Source: Terebella lapidaria (taxonomy: Eukaryota > Annelida > Polychaeta > Terebellida > Terebellidae). From it: a stretch of DNA of 64,000 nt. The DNA lies in the NCBI GenBank assembly GCA_949152475.1, contig OX424564.1, positions 27,650,165 to 27,714,164 on the forward strand, written 5' to 3'. Below are positions 34,940-47,137 of the stretch, piece after piece. Position 1 is the stretch's first letter. Each line of letters begins with the position of its first letter. The notes under the pieces are model-generated. The model saw nothing but the letters and a program-made list of their open reading frames with translations, ran no database searches and was not told the DNA's origin. The position numbers were made by a program, and so were the translations under genes.

Positions 34940-35101
34940 TATCATTGGATTATATGGAACTCTCCAAAACGTCATTCTGTATCACCGCCTAAAGCCCACG
35001 ATACAGAAAAAATCATGGGGTTGCATCACTGTTCTCGAAATACAGGGTGGTATTGTTGTTGAATTAACCAATCAGGATCGCGCATTTTCAGCAGTCCGAT
35101 G

Positions 35102-35225
35102 ACAAAGTAACGTATAGCTGTTCTGATTCATAAAATACTGTTGTCTCATGTCAAAACACGATGATAAAGTAACGTATAGCTGTTCTGATTAATAAAATAC
35201 TATTGTCTCATATCAAAACACATTT
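35102..35225 (+). repeat. 62 bp tandem duplication
   Basis: Two copies of a unit containing AAAGTAACGTATAGCTGTTC and TTGTCTCAT(G/A)TCAAAACAC, starting at 35104 and 35166, just upstream of the nuclease-like ORF. Confidence 0.85.
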
Positions 35226-35308
35226 CGATAATTTATGTGTTACGTAGTGAGAAAATATGGACGACAAAGCACTCTCCGAGTTTCTCCGTGAACGCTGATC
35301 TCTGAGTT

Positions 35309-36503
35309 ATGGCTGTCCACATCATATTCGACAGATATGCTAATCCCAACTCCATCAAGAAGTTTGAAAGGCAGCGTCGTGGTGATGACTCAAGACCACA
35401 CTATGACATCACAGGAGGGCGCCTGGTTCCAAACTACCATAAGGCTACAACTACCATAAGTTCTGGCCATAAGGCAGCACTGGCACTGTTCATTTCCAAC
35501 TACATTGTTGCTGAATGTGCCACTCATCTCAGCGACGAGCAGAGAGTAGTTGTCGCTGGCGGGTTCACTGACGGTCGTATCGTGAAGGACATCAGCAAAG
35601 ATGGTTGCACTGAAGTACCCCACCTATTCAGCACTCAGGAGGAAGCAGATGGCCGACTGATCCTGCATGCCATCGACCTGTCTACTAAAGCTGAACGAGT
35701 AATTGTCCGGAGTGATGACACAGACGTGCTTGTGCTACTGCTGTATTACACCAGTAAAGGCATGATAACTGTATCCGTGTATACGCGAGCGGGGCACTCT
35801 ACCAAGTTCACCAACAGAGAGTGGTACATTCCCATCCATACCATGGTGGAAGATGTTGGACCGGATATCTGCCAGAATTTGCCAGCTGCACACGCATTAA
35901 CTGGATGCGATAGCACAAGTAATTTCTTCAAAATCGGAAAACGCAAGGCATACAACAAACTAGTGAGTCTTGTAAAGGAAAACCCGAAAGCTTTTGAAGA
36001 TTTTGGCTCGGTAAACAATCTTCAGGAAGACATCAACTCTGCTCGGGCATATACTCTAGCATTGTACAGAAGCAAGCTGTCAGACTGTAAAAATCTGAAT
36101 AGGCTACAGTATGTACTTGCCTCTACAAGCGACACCACAGCAGCTGGTATGCCTCCGACAGAAGATGCATTTCAGCAACACGTGATGAGGACTCGCTACC
36201 AAGCAGCTGTTTGGTGTCAAAGTCTTCTTCGATACCCAGTGCTGTGGGAGCTGAATGGCAATGGCTGGACATTTACTGAACCTGGTGGACTTCAACCTAC
36301 AGTGTATCTCAGTAAGGCTGCGCCGATCGACGCAAGAGACACAACACATCTATACTGCAGTGACAAGAACTGCATTATCACCAGGAAGTGTCGAGTGTCT
36401 CCAAGCAGGACTGAAGTGTAAGGAGTTCTGTTCTTGCTCAGCAGAATGCTCCAACATCACTGATACCATAACAGACACTGATGGCTATGATGTAGAAAAC
36501 TAG
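35309..36503 (+). CDS. FEN1/PIN-like nuclease ORF with frameshifted Cys-rich tail; 5' partial
   Basis: The main frame runs 370 codons to a stop at 36419-36421. Motifs fall in FEN1/XPG order: IIFDRY plus a basic RQRR segment (Asp8), EEADGRL (111-117), SDDTDVLVLL (135-144) and HALTGCDSTSNFFKIGKRKA (195-214). The last resembles the FEN1 GSDY...GIG helix-hairpin region. The first acidic strand of a PIN fold is missing upstream, where a TGA precedes the ATG. The gene is therefore 5'-truncated or has an unseen first exon (an acceptor-like CTCTGAG lies just before the ATG). A one-base frame change near 36395 restores a tail with C-GLKCKEFCSCSAEC, a CXC-like cysteine cluster, ending at the TAG at 36501. 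I know of similar multi-copy ORFs in marine invertebrates but no named family; probably a mobile-element gene. Confidence 0.6.
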
Positions 36504-36904
36504 AATGTGACACAGAAGCTTGAATAGAACTGTGGTTTAGCAGTAGTGAAAAGGTTCATGTCAAATGAATCCCTAACCTAAGTTGATTTAACTTGTTTAT
36601 TACAAAATCTTCACATCAATATTTTCTAAAGATGCAAAGCTTCTGTCATTCTCATGACTTGGTATACAATGTCAGCATCGTGTCTATCGCCTCATGAATG
36701 ACTTTCAAAATCTTCCTGTTGTTTCCCTCCATTCAGTTTCCCCATGCTTTTCCAGTTAAAGTATTAGTGAAGTACAGTCATAACAATACGACATATCTCC
36801 ATGATCCGAACAAAATAGTCTTTACGGTTTGTCAATATCACTATTCGTTCAAAAGTTACAAACATTTGAAATTATAATCGCGAAAAAAATATCTCTTGGC
36901 ATTC
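36504..36904. other. Spacer between nuclease ORF and array 3
   Basis: I see nothing recognisable in it. Confidence 0.4.
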
Positions 36905-39105
36905 TCTTACCTTGTGATGTGTATAGGTTTCGTTGCCCCTGAATCGCCGGTCTGCGTGTGGCGGCCATTTTCATTTTCTCGACGGGTCCCAAATGGGACT
37001 TTCCAATGTTAAATTCTTCTATGATTTATAATGGGACACATTATGCCTAATATCTCACCTAATATTGAGATTAGAGACTAGGAATCAATTGTGGACATAT
37101 AGGAAATGATATATGCTGAATATTCTCGTGACCTTGAATTTGACCTCTGACCTCATTTTCAAGGTCAGAGCACAAAATGGCTTATATCTCGCTTATTATC
37201 AACTTTACAGCTTAGGAATCAATTGTGGACATATAGGAAATGATTATGCTGAATATTCTGATGACCTTAAATTGACCTTTGACCTCATTTTCAATGTCAC
37301 AGGACAAAATGGCTAATATCTCGCTTGTTATCGACTTTACAGCTTAGGAATCAATTTTGAACATATAGGAAATGATATCTGCAGATTATTGTCATGACCT
37401 TGAATTTGACCTTTGACCTCATTTTCAAGGTCACAGGACAAAATGGCTAATATCTCACTTATTATCGATTTTACAGCTTAGGAATCAATTGTGGACATAT
37501 AGGAAATGATATATGCTGAATATTGTCGTGACCTTGAATTTGATCTTCGACCTCATTTTCAAGGTCAAGAGCACAAAATGGCTAATATCTCGCTTATTAT
37601 CGACTTTACAGCTTAGGAATCAATTATGAACCTATAGGAAGAGTTACATTCTGAATATTGTCATGACCTTGATTTTGACCTTTGATCAGATTTTCAAGAT
37701 CCGAGCACAAAATGGCTAATATTTCGTTTATTGTCGACTTTACAACTCAAGAATCAATTGTTGACATGAAGGAAATGTTATAATCTGAATATTGTCAAGA
37801 CCTTGAATTTGACCTTTGATCTGATTTTCAAGGTCAGAGCACAAAATGGCTAATATATCGCTTATTGTCTACTTTACAGCTTAGGAATCAATTGTGCACA
37901 TATAGGGAATGATATAGTCCGAATATTTGATGAACTTGAATTTGACCTTTGACCTTATTTTCAAGGTCTTAGCACAAAATGGCTAATATGTCGCTTATTA
38001 TCGACTTTACAGCTTAGGAATCAATTGTGCACATATAGGAAATGATATAGTCCGAATATTCTGATGACCTTGAATTTGACCTTTGACCTAATTTTCGAGA
38101 TCAAAGCACAAAAATGGCTAATAGCTTGCTGATTATCGACTTTACAGCTCAGGAATCAATTGTGAACATTATAGGAAATGATATAGTCCGAATATTCTGA
38201 TGACCTTGAATTTGACTTTTGACCTCATTTTCAAGGTCAAAGGACAAAAAGGCTAATATCTCGCTTATCCACTTTACAGCTTGGGACTGAATTGTGGACG
38301 TATAGGAAATGATGAATCCTGCATATTTTGATGACCTTGATTGACCTTTGGCCTCATTTTCAAGGTCAGACACAAAATGGCTAATATCTCACTTATTATC
38401 GACTTTACAGGTTATGAATCAATTGTGCACATATAGGGAATGACATATGCCGAATGTTCTTGTGACCTTGAATTTGACCTTCGACCTTATTTTCAAGATC
38501 AGAGCACAAAATGGCTAATATTTCGTTTATTGTCGACTTTACAACTTGAGAATCAATTGTTGACATGTAGGAAATGATATATGCTGAATATTGTCATGAC
38601 CTTGAATTTGACCTGTGACCTCAGTTTTTAGGTCACATGACAAAATGGCTAATATGTCGCTTATTATCGACTTTACAGCTTAAGGATCAATTGTGGACAT
38701 ATAGGAAATGATATATGTTGAATATTGTCGTGACCCTGAATTTGATCTTCGACATTTTCAAGGTCAAGAGCACAAAATGGCTAATATCTCGCTTAGTATC
38801 GACTTTACAGCTTAGGAATCAATATGAACCTATAGGAAATGTTATGTTTTGAATATTGTCATGACCTTGAATTTGACCCTTGTTCTGATTTTCAAGGTCA
38901 CAGCACAAAATGGCTAATATTTCGTTTATTATTGAATTTACAGCTTAGTAATCAATTGTGAGCTTATAGGAAATCATATACTGGTATTCGGAATACTCTT
39001 GTGACTTTGAATTTGACCAGTGACCTTATTTACAAGGCCACGGAACAAAATAACTATTATATATTGTCCGGTAACCTATCTTAGTCCTTGGGCTAATTTT
39101 TCATA
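36905..39105. mobile_element. Tandem-cored Helitron-like element (array 3)
   Basis: This is the longest block: about 14 monomers of ~133 bp from 37070 to 39060, preceded by a head containing GTGGCGGCCATTTT and GACGGGTCCCAAATGG, as in array 1. It ends in TCCGGTAACC (39067-39076) and AGTCCTTGGGCT (39083-39094). Most monomers keep TGACCTTGAATTTGACC and TTTTCAAGGTCA. Confidence 0.65.
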
Positions 39106-39117
39106 CTTCCCACAGCT

Positions 39118-39290
39118 CTATTTTGTGAAGACAGAAGAGTGGATTTGCTGCACATGTGCGGGCGCAGGTGCGCAGCGGTTTTGGCGGGAAAAGGAGCACG
39201 GTCATGAGGCATTCTATCCAGAACAAACCATAGGATCGAAAAGAGCATGTATAGTAGTTTAGAGATGAATAAACGAAAAAATCACAATAA
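39118..39290 (+). repeat. Fragment shared with 50040-50215 (possible LTR piece)
   Basis: GGTTTTGGCGGGAAAAGGAGCAC, GTCATGAGGCA, AGGATCGAAAAGAGCATGTA and GATGAATA-AAC occur here and in the same order at 50067-50207. The second copy lies inside the Ty3/Gypsy relic, so both may derive from its LTR; a GAATAAAC polyadenylation-like word fits. Confidence 0.45.
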
Positions 39291-39297
39291 TTTTTAT

Positions 39298-39650
39298 GTT
39301 ACCAGACCTTTCGTCTGATAACTCATTGCCGTGGCACCTTTCTGAAATGTTGCACAAAAATGCCTAGAAATATTTCAAGAGGGAGGTACTTTTTAGTTTT
39401 TTAAATTTCGAATTTTTTCAAAATGGCAGTAATTTTTGACGAAAAACGGCCAATTTTAAACTTTGACGGTCGTTTTCTCAAAATCTGTTCAAATTAACAT
39501 TTTGTTTCTATTTGATGCATAAGATTCCTCATAAGTACGTCTGTGATGTGCATGTTAAATGTTAAATCCATGTTAAATTATCCTATGCTTTATAGTAGGG
39601 CACATTATTGCTAATATGTCACTTAAGATGGTGAAACCCTGCCGATTGTT
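39298..39650. mobile_element. Isolated left end of the tandem-cored family
   Basis: It opens with a fold-back GTTACCAGAC...GTCTGATAAC (39298-39322). It continues with the head sequence of the family (TTTTTCAAAATGGCAGTAATTTTTGAC, GACTTTGACGGTCGTTTTCTCAAAA) and stops after GCTAATATGTCACTTAAGATGGTG without any tandem core. Either the core was lost or only the head was retained. Confidence 0.55.
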
Positions 39651-42183
39651 GGCAGTAAATTTCACGACTTTAGTACCGCATACAAAATATGAGCATTTGT
39701 CACAAAACTTCTGGTAGTCCGAAGTGACTTTTTGCAGTTGGAGTGAATAGAGGAGTCATTTTCTTGTTTTAGAAAAATACAATCTTCGACCTGAAACGTC
39801 TGGATCATTCCGGATCATAACGATAAAGTTGGTACATCCGTTCTCAATATCAACCACGTAATCTTTAGAATACATCGACTTTTTACACAGTGGAGCAGTC
39901 AGTGTCTATGAGCCGAGAATTACTTTTTGAATTTACCGCCTACATTTGTCACAAAATGCCCGACTGTCTTTGACACATCTCCAAAATGCGCCATTTTCAA
40001 AATATCACGTGGATTTGGACAACACACAGACTTGAAATATCATCTATTATTTTGATGATTTTCAAAGAATAGCTGACTTACTTGGGATTGGTACATCGTA
40101 GGCTCCATAACGAGCTATCCACAGCCATGTGACATTGCGTTTTCCCCCGTAAAATTGAGTCTGAACATCGGCTACTTTCAACGTCAGGTGCCACGAAATC
40201 GTGTTTACATATTTCCCAGGTCAAAGTTTAATGTATCCTTACGCGAGACTTATCTTTGGTCATGTCGATTCTGGTAATCTGTCTAATCCATTGATCACAC
40301 CAAATAATCCACTTTCTGAATACTGAACTGGACTACGGCAGGAAATGTTCGCAGTACGACACATTACATTTGTTTTGTAATATCAATTGGTAGCGGTCAT
40401 CCTCGGAATATTTCCTTCGGTTGTGAAGACCATATTTTGCGACTATGAGATTCGGTAGCTTCGTCTCCAAATGTTTTCCCGCGAGGCACCAACAGTCCCA
40501 TGTGTTATGCATGTATATCGGCATATGACGGAGGTAATACCAGAATTATGTACATAATCGAAGACATATTAGTTCATAGACAAAGAATTGTTGTAGATCG
40601 GGGAATGACAAACACTGAAAACCATGTTTCCAGACGATAACTGACATATCGCTCACCACGTGAGTTTGTATTCGCTCCGGTGAGAAAGCCGTTGAAATCC
40701 GTTCACGGAGTTTTGAGTTCAATGTGAAGAGCAATACTCACTAGCTGCTCAAGTCCAGTCTCGGTCAGTGATCGCATGGAACCACACGGAAAATCGTCGA
40801 GCACATGTCCTGGGGCGGATTATTAACCCTCTTTCGACCCTTCTTGCACATTGGGAGTTCATTTTCACAAATAGGTAATATAATATTATATTTGTTCAGG
40901 TACGTACATGTAATTTAAGCATTCTGTATATTGGAGCCCTGTCTCTATCAACACTGATCAAGTATCTATGAGTACCTATTCCATAAGGTCGTGGTTAAAT
41001 ACATTTCGATAACAAAATGAAACTGTATGTAGATGTATATCTATATATATGTCAAGAAACTTAAAATAGGTGCCCTGATTGGCACAAGTATACAAGGTAA
41101 TTATCAATAAGCAGCTATATGAGTTATTCATATCACCAACATATATATATTTCTCTAAATCAAGAAGTTTACTTGATTGTAATATTCCAATGATCAATTC
41201 AAGGCAATGTGATTGGTATCAGCAACAGAATAAAGTGCCATGTGACAAATCCATCATCTCATATTTTTCTGACTCCAGATGACTCTAGATGTTGCTGACA
41301 ACTCCACACCACTTTCCTGACAGCTCAGCCAGAAGACAACACAACCAGAAGCTCCATAAATCCTGGTTCAAGTCTCAATCAGAAGGCAGGCAATAGCAGC
41401 TCCACACCACATGACTGATCCCCCAATGACAGGCACCCAGGAGCAATCATTCAGTTGGTCAACAATATGGATGTCAAAGCATAACAACAACTTGTGTTTT
41501 GAAGTTTGCACCAATATATACATGTATATTAAAACAATATATATATAAATTCAAATTAGGTGCATGTTGGATCTGTAATTCTGAAACACCTGTACAGAAT
41601 TGCACACCACCATTTTGGGTATTGTAATGTCACTATAAGGCAATTGGATATCTTATACAACAGCAATTTGGGGATTCAATGGCCAATTAATAATATTTTC
41701 ATATTTTTATATTTTAATGGATAAAGTGGCCAACACATTGTATGTATCAAAAATTTGTTATTGATACACATGTGTAGGTCAGAAATACATTATGAAGATT
41801 TGAATGGCAGTGTATCAAGTGGCCTTGTGCAATATTGTTTGCCAATTATGATAAATTCATAATCTTTTTGATTGGTATTATATTTGATTTATTTTGTTCT
41901 TGTTTACCTTCCATGTACAAACTTTGTAAGATAAACATATGGATAAGGAGTATACTACCAAATACACTATTTATTCATGACATTTCTTTTCTGGTATGTT
42001 TGATATCATACCTGTGATCCATGTATGTCAAAAGATGAATTGTACTAATAAAATGCTACCACTGTGTGAATTTCACATCAATTATGTTGACACAACCCAT
42101 GTGCAATATTGCCAATAATGATACTTTAATGTCACATGTAATCATGATGACAATGAATCAAAAGCCTGGTGATATCTACATTT
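39651..42183. other. Intergenic region
   Basis: No exon that I can support. Minus-strand frames at 40333-40524 and 40546-40734 have no recognised motif. TA-rich runs occur at 41040-41050 and 41528-41548. Confidence 0.4.
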
Positions 42184-43004
42184 CGACAGACTAAAGCAAA
42201 AATGGCCTAAGTCATTTTTTTCGCAAAATGAGATTTTTGTTCCATAGTGTTCATTTCGCCATTCTGCATCAATAAGAATGAAAACATGTGCGGAGAAATG
42301 CATGGAAATTATTTATAATTAACGTTAATTATTTGGCCTAACTCGTTATGACTTAGGCCAATTTCCCACATTTGACTTAGGCCATTTTCTCACAACTGCA
42401 GTCTGTCTGCAGAGACTTAGGCCATTTGGTAAATTTGAGTTAGGCCATTTTGCATAGTGTCATGTTTGATTCAGGCTGTTTGTCATGTATTCATGGCGCG
42501 GGTATGTAGTATATATATACTAAGCTACATCATACTTAGCCTTAAGATATCGTGTAGCATCAATTGTTTTTCTCGTATTCAAAATTGAACATCACTACAG
42601 GACATTTCATATCACTGCAATCAGTCGGGACAGCCAACGGACACCAACAAAATGCACAACTTTATTTTGTGAACTCACAAAATTTTGCCCTATGTCGCCT
42701 CGACAGCGGGGTCGTTTGGTCTGTCCAAGTCAAGCCTATTATACATCATGCTTATTAGGCCTAATTAACGTAATAAACAGCAAATATTTAACTTTCCATT
42801 GGCAAGTGTGATTAGGTCAGTGGGCCCTGGCCCAGGTAGTACTATATCATAAATATTACACCGATATATGCACACATCCCATTGATAAAATGTGCGAGAA
42901 GCACATCCCCAGTCTATACCATCATCTATTGAAATATCTGTGTCCTACGAGTATCCTACGAGTATCTACAATGGCTGATTTCATGCCATAATCAGTTCTT
43001 CCCT

Positions 43005-43605
43005 GAATAGTTTTCGTCGCGAATTTAAATGTGGCGACTGAAATCATTAAATCCGCGACCAAAACGTTTTCGCTGCAGCGAAAATATTCTCGCCGCGACC
43101 CAAACATCCTCGCCGCAGCGAAGATAGTTGATGTCGCAACTGAAACATTTTGGTTGCAACGAAAACCATTGTTGCCACGACCAAAACAAACTCGCCGCAG
43201 CGAAAATCGTTGTTGCCGCGACCGATACATTTCTGCTGCAGAGAGAACAGTTACCACCGCGGCGATAATTACACTAACTGTGAATATTCGCTGCGGCGAT
43301 AATTGCAATAATAAATAGGCCTAGTTTGTTCTCTTTGAGTTGATGGTAAAAAAGACTGTGTAGCAAGTATGGACATTCTCGCCGCGGCAATAATCATTTT
43401 CGCTGCAGCGAGAATGTTTTAGTCGCGGCTATAAGTATTAAAGTTGCGGCGAGAACAATTTCGCTGCAGCGAAAATGATTCTGGTCGTGGCGATAATGTT
43501 CTTGCCTCAGCTAAAAGTATTTAATTCGCAGCGAGAATATTATTTAATGATTATGGTCGCGATTTAAATGGTTTTAGTCGTGACAATTAAATTCGCATGA
43601 ATTAT
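43005..43605. repeat. Fold-back minisatellite (CGCTGCAGCGAAAAT)
   Basis: Two blocks of ~30 bp degenerate units (43005-43318 and 43370-43605) carry TTTTCGCTGCAGCGAAAAT, itself palindromic, alternating with TCTCGCCGCGAC words. The right block reads as the inverse complement of the left, out to the flanks: GCGAATTTAAATGTGGCGAC at the left, and GTCGCGATTTAAATGG/GTCGTGAC words at the right. The whole is a long stem with a ~50-base centre. Confidence 0.7.
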
Positions 43606-44329
43606 GTATGAAGTTCGTTTTATTTTAGTCTTACGCGATACATCTGTCATCTGCGTATTTCATCATTTTTTCTGACGTGGAACGTCAGTGGTTGTATGTG
43701 GATGTATGCCCGATCATCGTTTTACGCGATTCCGGGTTTTGAGCAGCTCAAAAATCAATTCGTGTAAGACTTTTCGCAGTTTCCTGCATCGGGTCTCTCC
43801 AACTCAAATCACTTTCTTGTGCCACCTTTCAATATCACAAAGTCGAAAATTAACCTTCCAAGCTGATGCCTGGTACGCGCGGACCTCAGAGTGCCACGCG
43901 GGTATGATTTGAAATTTCGGATAGTTTAATTGCGGATTTGGGTATGTTTTTCATTCAATTCTATTTAGTTCAAATGTATTTTTATATCATTTCTATATTT
44001 TACATTCACAAAATTAAATATAAATGATGGGAAAATTGAAAACAAAGGGGAATGAAAATAATTCTTATTTCATTATGACAGAATAAATTCGGATCTTGTC
44101 AATTTCTTTCATTAAATAATTGTTCAGGCATCACCAACGAACTATGCTGTGGATGACTGAACAAATATTTAATAGAAGAAGTTGATATTCATCATTTATT
44201 CGAACGTGTAACATATAGTGGTGCTGCGCCTTCAAACTGACGCAATGATCCCTCGTCTCTGCAACTTTTAGACTCAATGTTGAAAGAACTCCTGAAAAAG
44301 CGTGGCATGTGTAGAAATACCATAAAACT

Positions 44330-44640
44330 TCTAATAGACACCGGGTTTCTAATAGACGCCGGGTTCTAATAGACGCCGGGGGTTCAGGTATACTGAAATT
44401 AATAGACGCCGGGTTCTAATAGACGCCGGGTCTACGTACATTGTGTAACATAGCAACGTATATATACTAATATCGACAACATCAACGCGGCCCAGTCGGG
44501 AATTTCCAGCTATTAACATCTAAACTGTCGTCCAATTTGTCATATCGTAACACAGGCCTCGCCAATTCCAATAAACGCCGGATCCAGACAACGACTGAAA
44601 TCAATAAACGCCGGGTTCTAATAGACGCCGGGTCTATAGA
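44330..44640 (+). repeat. 17 bp minisatellite (TTCTAATAGACGCCGGG)
   Basis: About seven well-kept units occur in two clusters (44330-44431 and 44600-44634). The CpG-containing GACGCCGGG core is almost invariant despite an AT-rich background. Confidence 0.8.
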
Positions 44641-44689
44641 GTGAAACTTTTACGGTACTGACTGAACACCGACGACACCTTTTTCTTAG

Positions 44690-44775
44690 AACTTTAAACG
44701 CGGAACTTAGAACTTGGAACTTGGAACTCGGAACTTGGAACTCAGAACTCGGAACATGGAACTTGGAACTCGTTT
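44690..44775 (+). repeat. Short minisatellite (GGAACTTGGAACTC)
   Basis: About ten 7-base half-units of GGAACTT/GGAACTC type lie in direct tandem. Confidence 0.85.
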
Positions 44776-45919
44776 TCGGGTGTCCCTCGAGAATGTGGGT
44801 TTTTCCATGTTCATGTCCTGACATGTTTGGTCTCGTGATCTGAGTGCAGGTGTCTGTACTTTTCCATGTACCGAAGTATATGCATGTATGTCGGTGCAGG
44901 CGGTGTCGAGTGCGCGTGAGCTTATATTGATCGGGGCCGTGGTTGTGTGTGGTTTTACATGTATGTATTGACCGTGTATTGATTGTGTAGTGGCCGTGTA
45001 TTGTGTGCTAAGTCATGTAGCGAGTGGGTGTTGTCATGGAAATGTGGTGCGCGTAGGGACGGGCCGTTACAGTCACTAAATATTCTACACTAGTGACACG
45101 TATATTTCACTTGAAATCACTGACAAATCTTTCTTGCGCTGAAGTGCATGCTTTAATAGTGATTTGTACGTGACATTTCCGTAGTTCTTGCGCCGTTCAT
45201 TGGTGATTTTTCATCACGTAAATCAGCAAAAATGGTCAAATTCTCCACTAACAGTCACGCACAACCAAATCTTAACCAAATTTTCACGTGATTCATGCGT
45301 TTTCGACTGTCTGACCGGGCCTTAGAGGAGCTTGTGAGTGGCAGTAACTTTTTTTTTTATCTAGGATGGGCCTATAGCTATTCTTCTGAAAAATTATTTA
45401 CTCACTCTTGAAACTGGGAATTGAATATACGAAACATCAAATTAAAAGAAAGATTTGAATGTCCCTGATAAGCTTCCCTACACATCAACTGTCCGGCCTC
45501 CAATGCATGCATCTAGAACATTTTTGATGCGTCTTTAAAAATTTCGATGCGTCTAAAACTTTTTCCGATCTGTATGAAATATTTCCGACAAATCGGAAAT
45601 GCTGCATTTTATAATTTCGTCTTAAAGCTTCTGTTCGGGAGCAAAACTCAAAATTCTGGCAGATAGAAGCCATTGTAGACACTTGCAATACTTTCACGTT
45701 TTGTCTGCAGAGGCAGCAAAATGCTGGCCTCGAAAAATATTACAATGACTCGGGGCCAGATGCTCCTGCAAACGTCATTGAAGAAGTCCAAAAGCAAAAG
45801 GTAGTGTAGGCCTACATCTGAATCCACATGAGTTTATCTTTCAAATTGTACATGTGAAGTGAGTTTCGTTTGACTATGCTCAATCGATATTCAATTGATT
45901 TCACAGGCTCCGGTTCAGC

Positions 45920-46300
45920 CAAACACACCCAATCCACTCCTCCTCGACACGTACACCCCTCGCCGCACTCTCAGATCAGCGTCTGATACCACGTCACTGA
46001 TCAGTCACCCTGTCAACAAGCTAGTTGGTGGCTGAGCATTCAGGCACGTGCCACTGTCACTGTGGAATCGACTTCCGGCCAACATCCGAGAACTGTCATC
46101 AAACTCATTCTTCAAGAAAACTTTGAAAACAGTTTACTCTAAACTGTACCACAACTAGATTATACATTTGTTATAATGATTCATATAATACTTTTACTCC
46201 ATGTTTTCAATATTTTATACAACATTGCATTAACCCTTTTATGTACAGTGCTTAGAGCCTCCGGGATTGGGCGCTTTTACAAGACACGGTGAAATTGCTT
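45920..46300 (+). pseudogene. LINE ORF2 C-terminus and 3' tail
   Basis: In one frame 45940-46158 encodes YTPRRTLRSASD, an in-frame TGA, then AFRHVPLSLWNRLPANIR and FFKKTLKTVYSKLY. This is the usual C-terminal end of CR1/L2/Rex-type non-LTR ORF2 proteins. The downstream AGTGCTTAGAGCCTCCGGGATTGGGCGC is a typical 3' tail of this group. It is 5'-truncated, as is usual for LINE insertions, and sits inside the 42184-47137 element. Confidence 0.65.
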
Positions 46301-47137
46301 TTTCCATGTAACACCACGGTATAAGTGTCACCATGTTGTGAATCACCCATATAAGATAAGTGTCATATAATGAAGTGCAATATACAGAACACACATTCAT
46401 GACATGACATGACGAGTGGCAACTCGTTCAGGCAACAGTTGAAATGACTGACTATATAATTTACTATACATAAGTATCAATGCACTATATCATGATGTAC
46501 ATGATATATACATGATATATAATTAGAGATGTTCCACGATTGTGTATTTGACAATGAGATTTTGTCATATTCCTTAAATAAATGAGAATAAATAAATAAG
46601 AAAGAATAAAAAACAGAAAATTAATGAAAAAATGCCCCCTTCTTGAATTATTTTAAATTTTCAGAAAGATGGAACCATACACTTTAGAGATAAAACGGCA
46701 ATAAGTTATCGGACCATAGGTTCGGTAACCTAAAAATAACAATTGTTGGTTAGCTTTGATGTTTAATAAACCTGTTACAAGATAATTCGTTCTCAGTTTG
46801 TGTACTTTCAATTCATATTGCACCAAATATTCACTTGCAAACAGCAAAACGCATATGGCCTAAGTAACATGCAGTTGTATAAAATGGCCTAAGTCACGAA
46901 AGACAAAATGGCCTAAGTCAGTCGATTTAGTCCGAATGTGGCCTAAGTCACTTTATTCCTAAATATTTGAAGATAATGATTATAGGGTCAGATGCGTGCT
47001 TAAAGGTCATGCCAAGAAAGATGATAGCGGAAGTTTTTGCTGGTGGGATTAAAAACTACTTGCAAAGACAGTTTTTTGTTTCTCCTGAAAAATCGCCTTT
47101 TTTGACTTAGGCCATTTTTGCTTTAGTGTGTCGATTT

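Larger units (their letters stand above)
42184..47137. mobile_element. ~5 kb non-autonomous DNA transposon with mirrored subterminal repeats
   Basis: The tips are inverted repeats of about 31 bases, CGACA(G/C)ACTAAAGCAAAAAT then GGCCTAAGTCA (42184-42214 and 47103-47137). They are flanked by ATTT on both sides. Inside each tip the motif GACTTAGGCCATTT recurs four times in the opposite orientation to the terminal copy. Left copies start near 42336 (variant), 42350, 42374, 42413 and 42437; right copies lie near 46854, 46881, 46907 and 46938. The interior holds a fold-back array, minisatellites and a LINE tail but no transposase. The class is undetermined; subterminal arrays of this kind are typical of transposase binding sites. 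Confidence 0.7.

Noticed and set aside
43031..43318. Opposed ORFs over the CGCTGCAGCG repeats
   Set aside because: Open frames come from the ~30 bp repeat period; translated repeats have no family resemblance.
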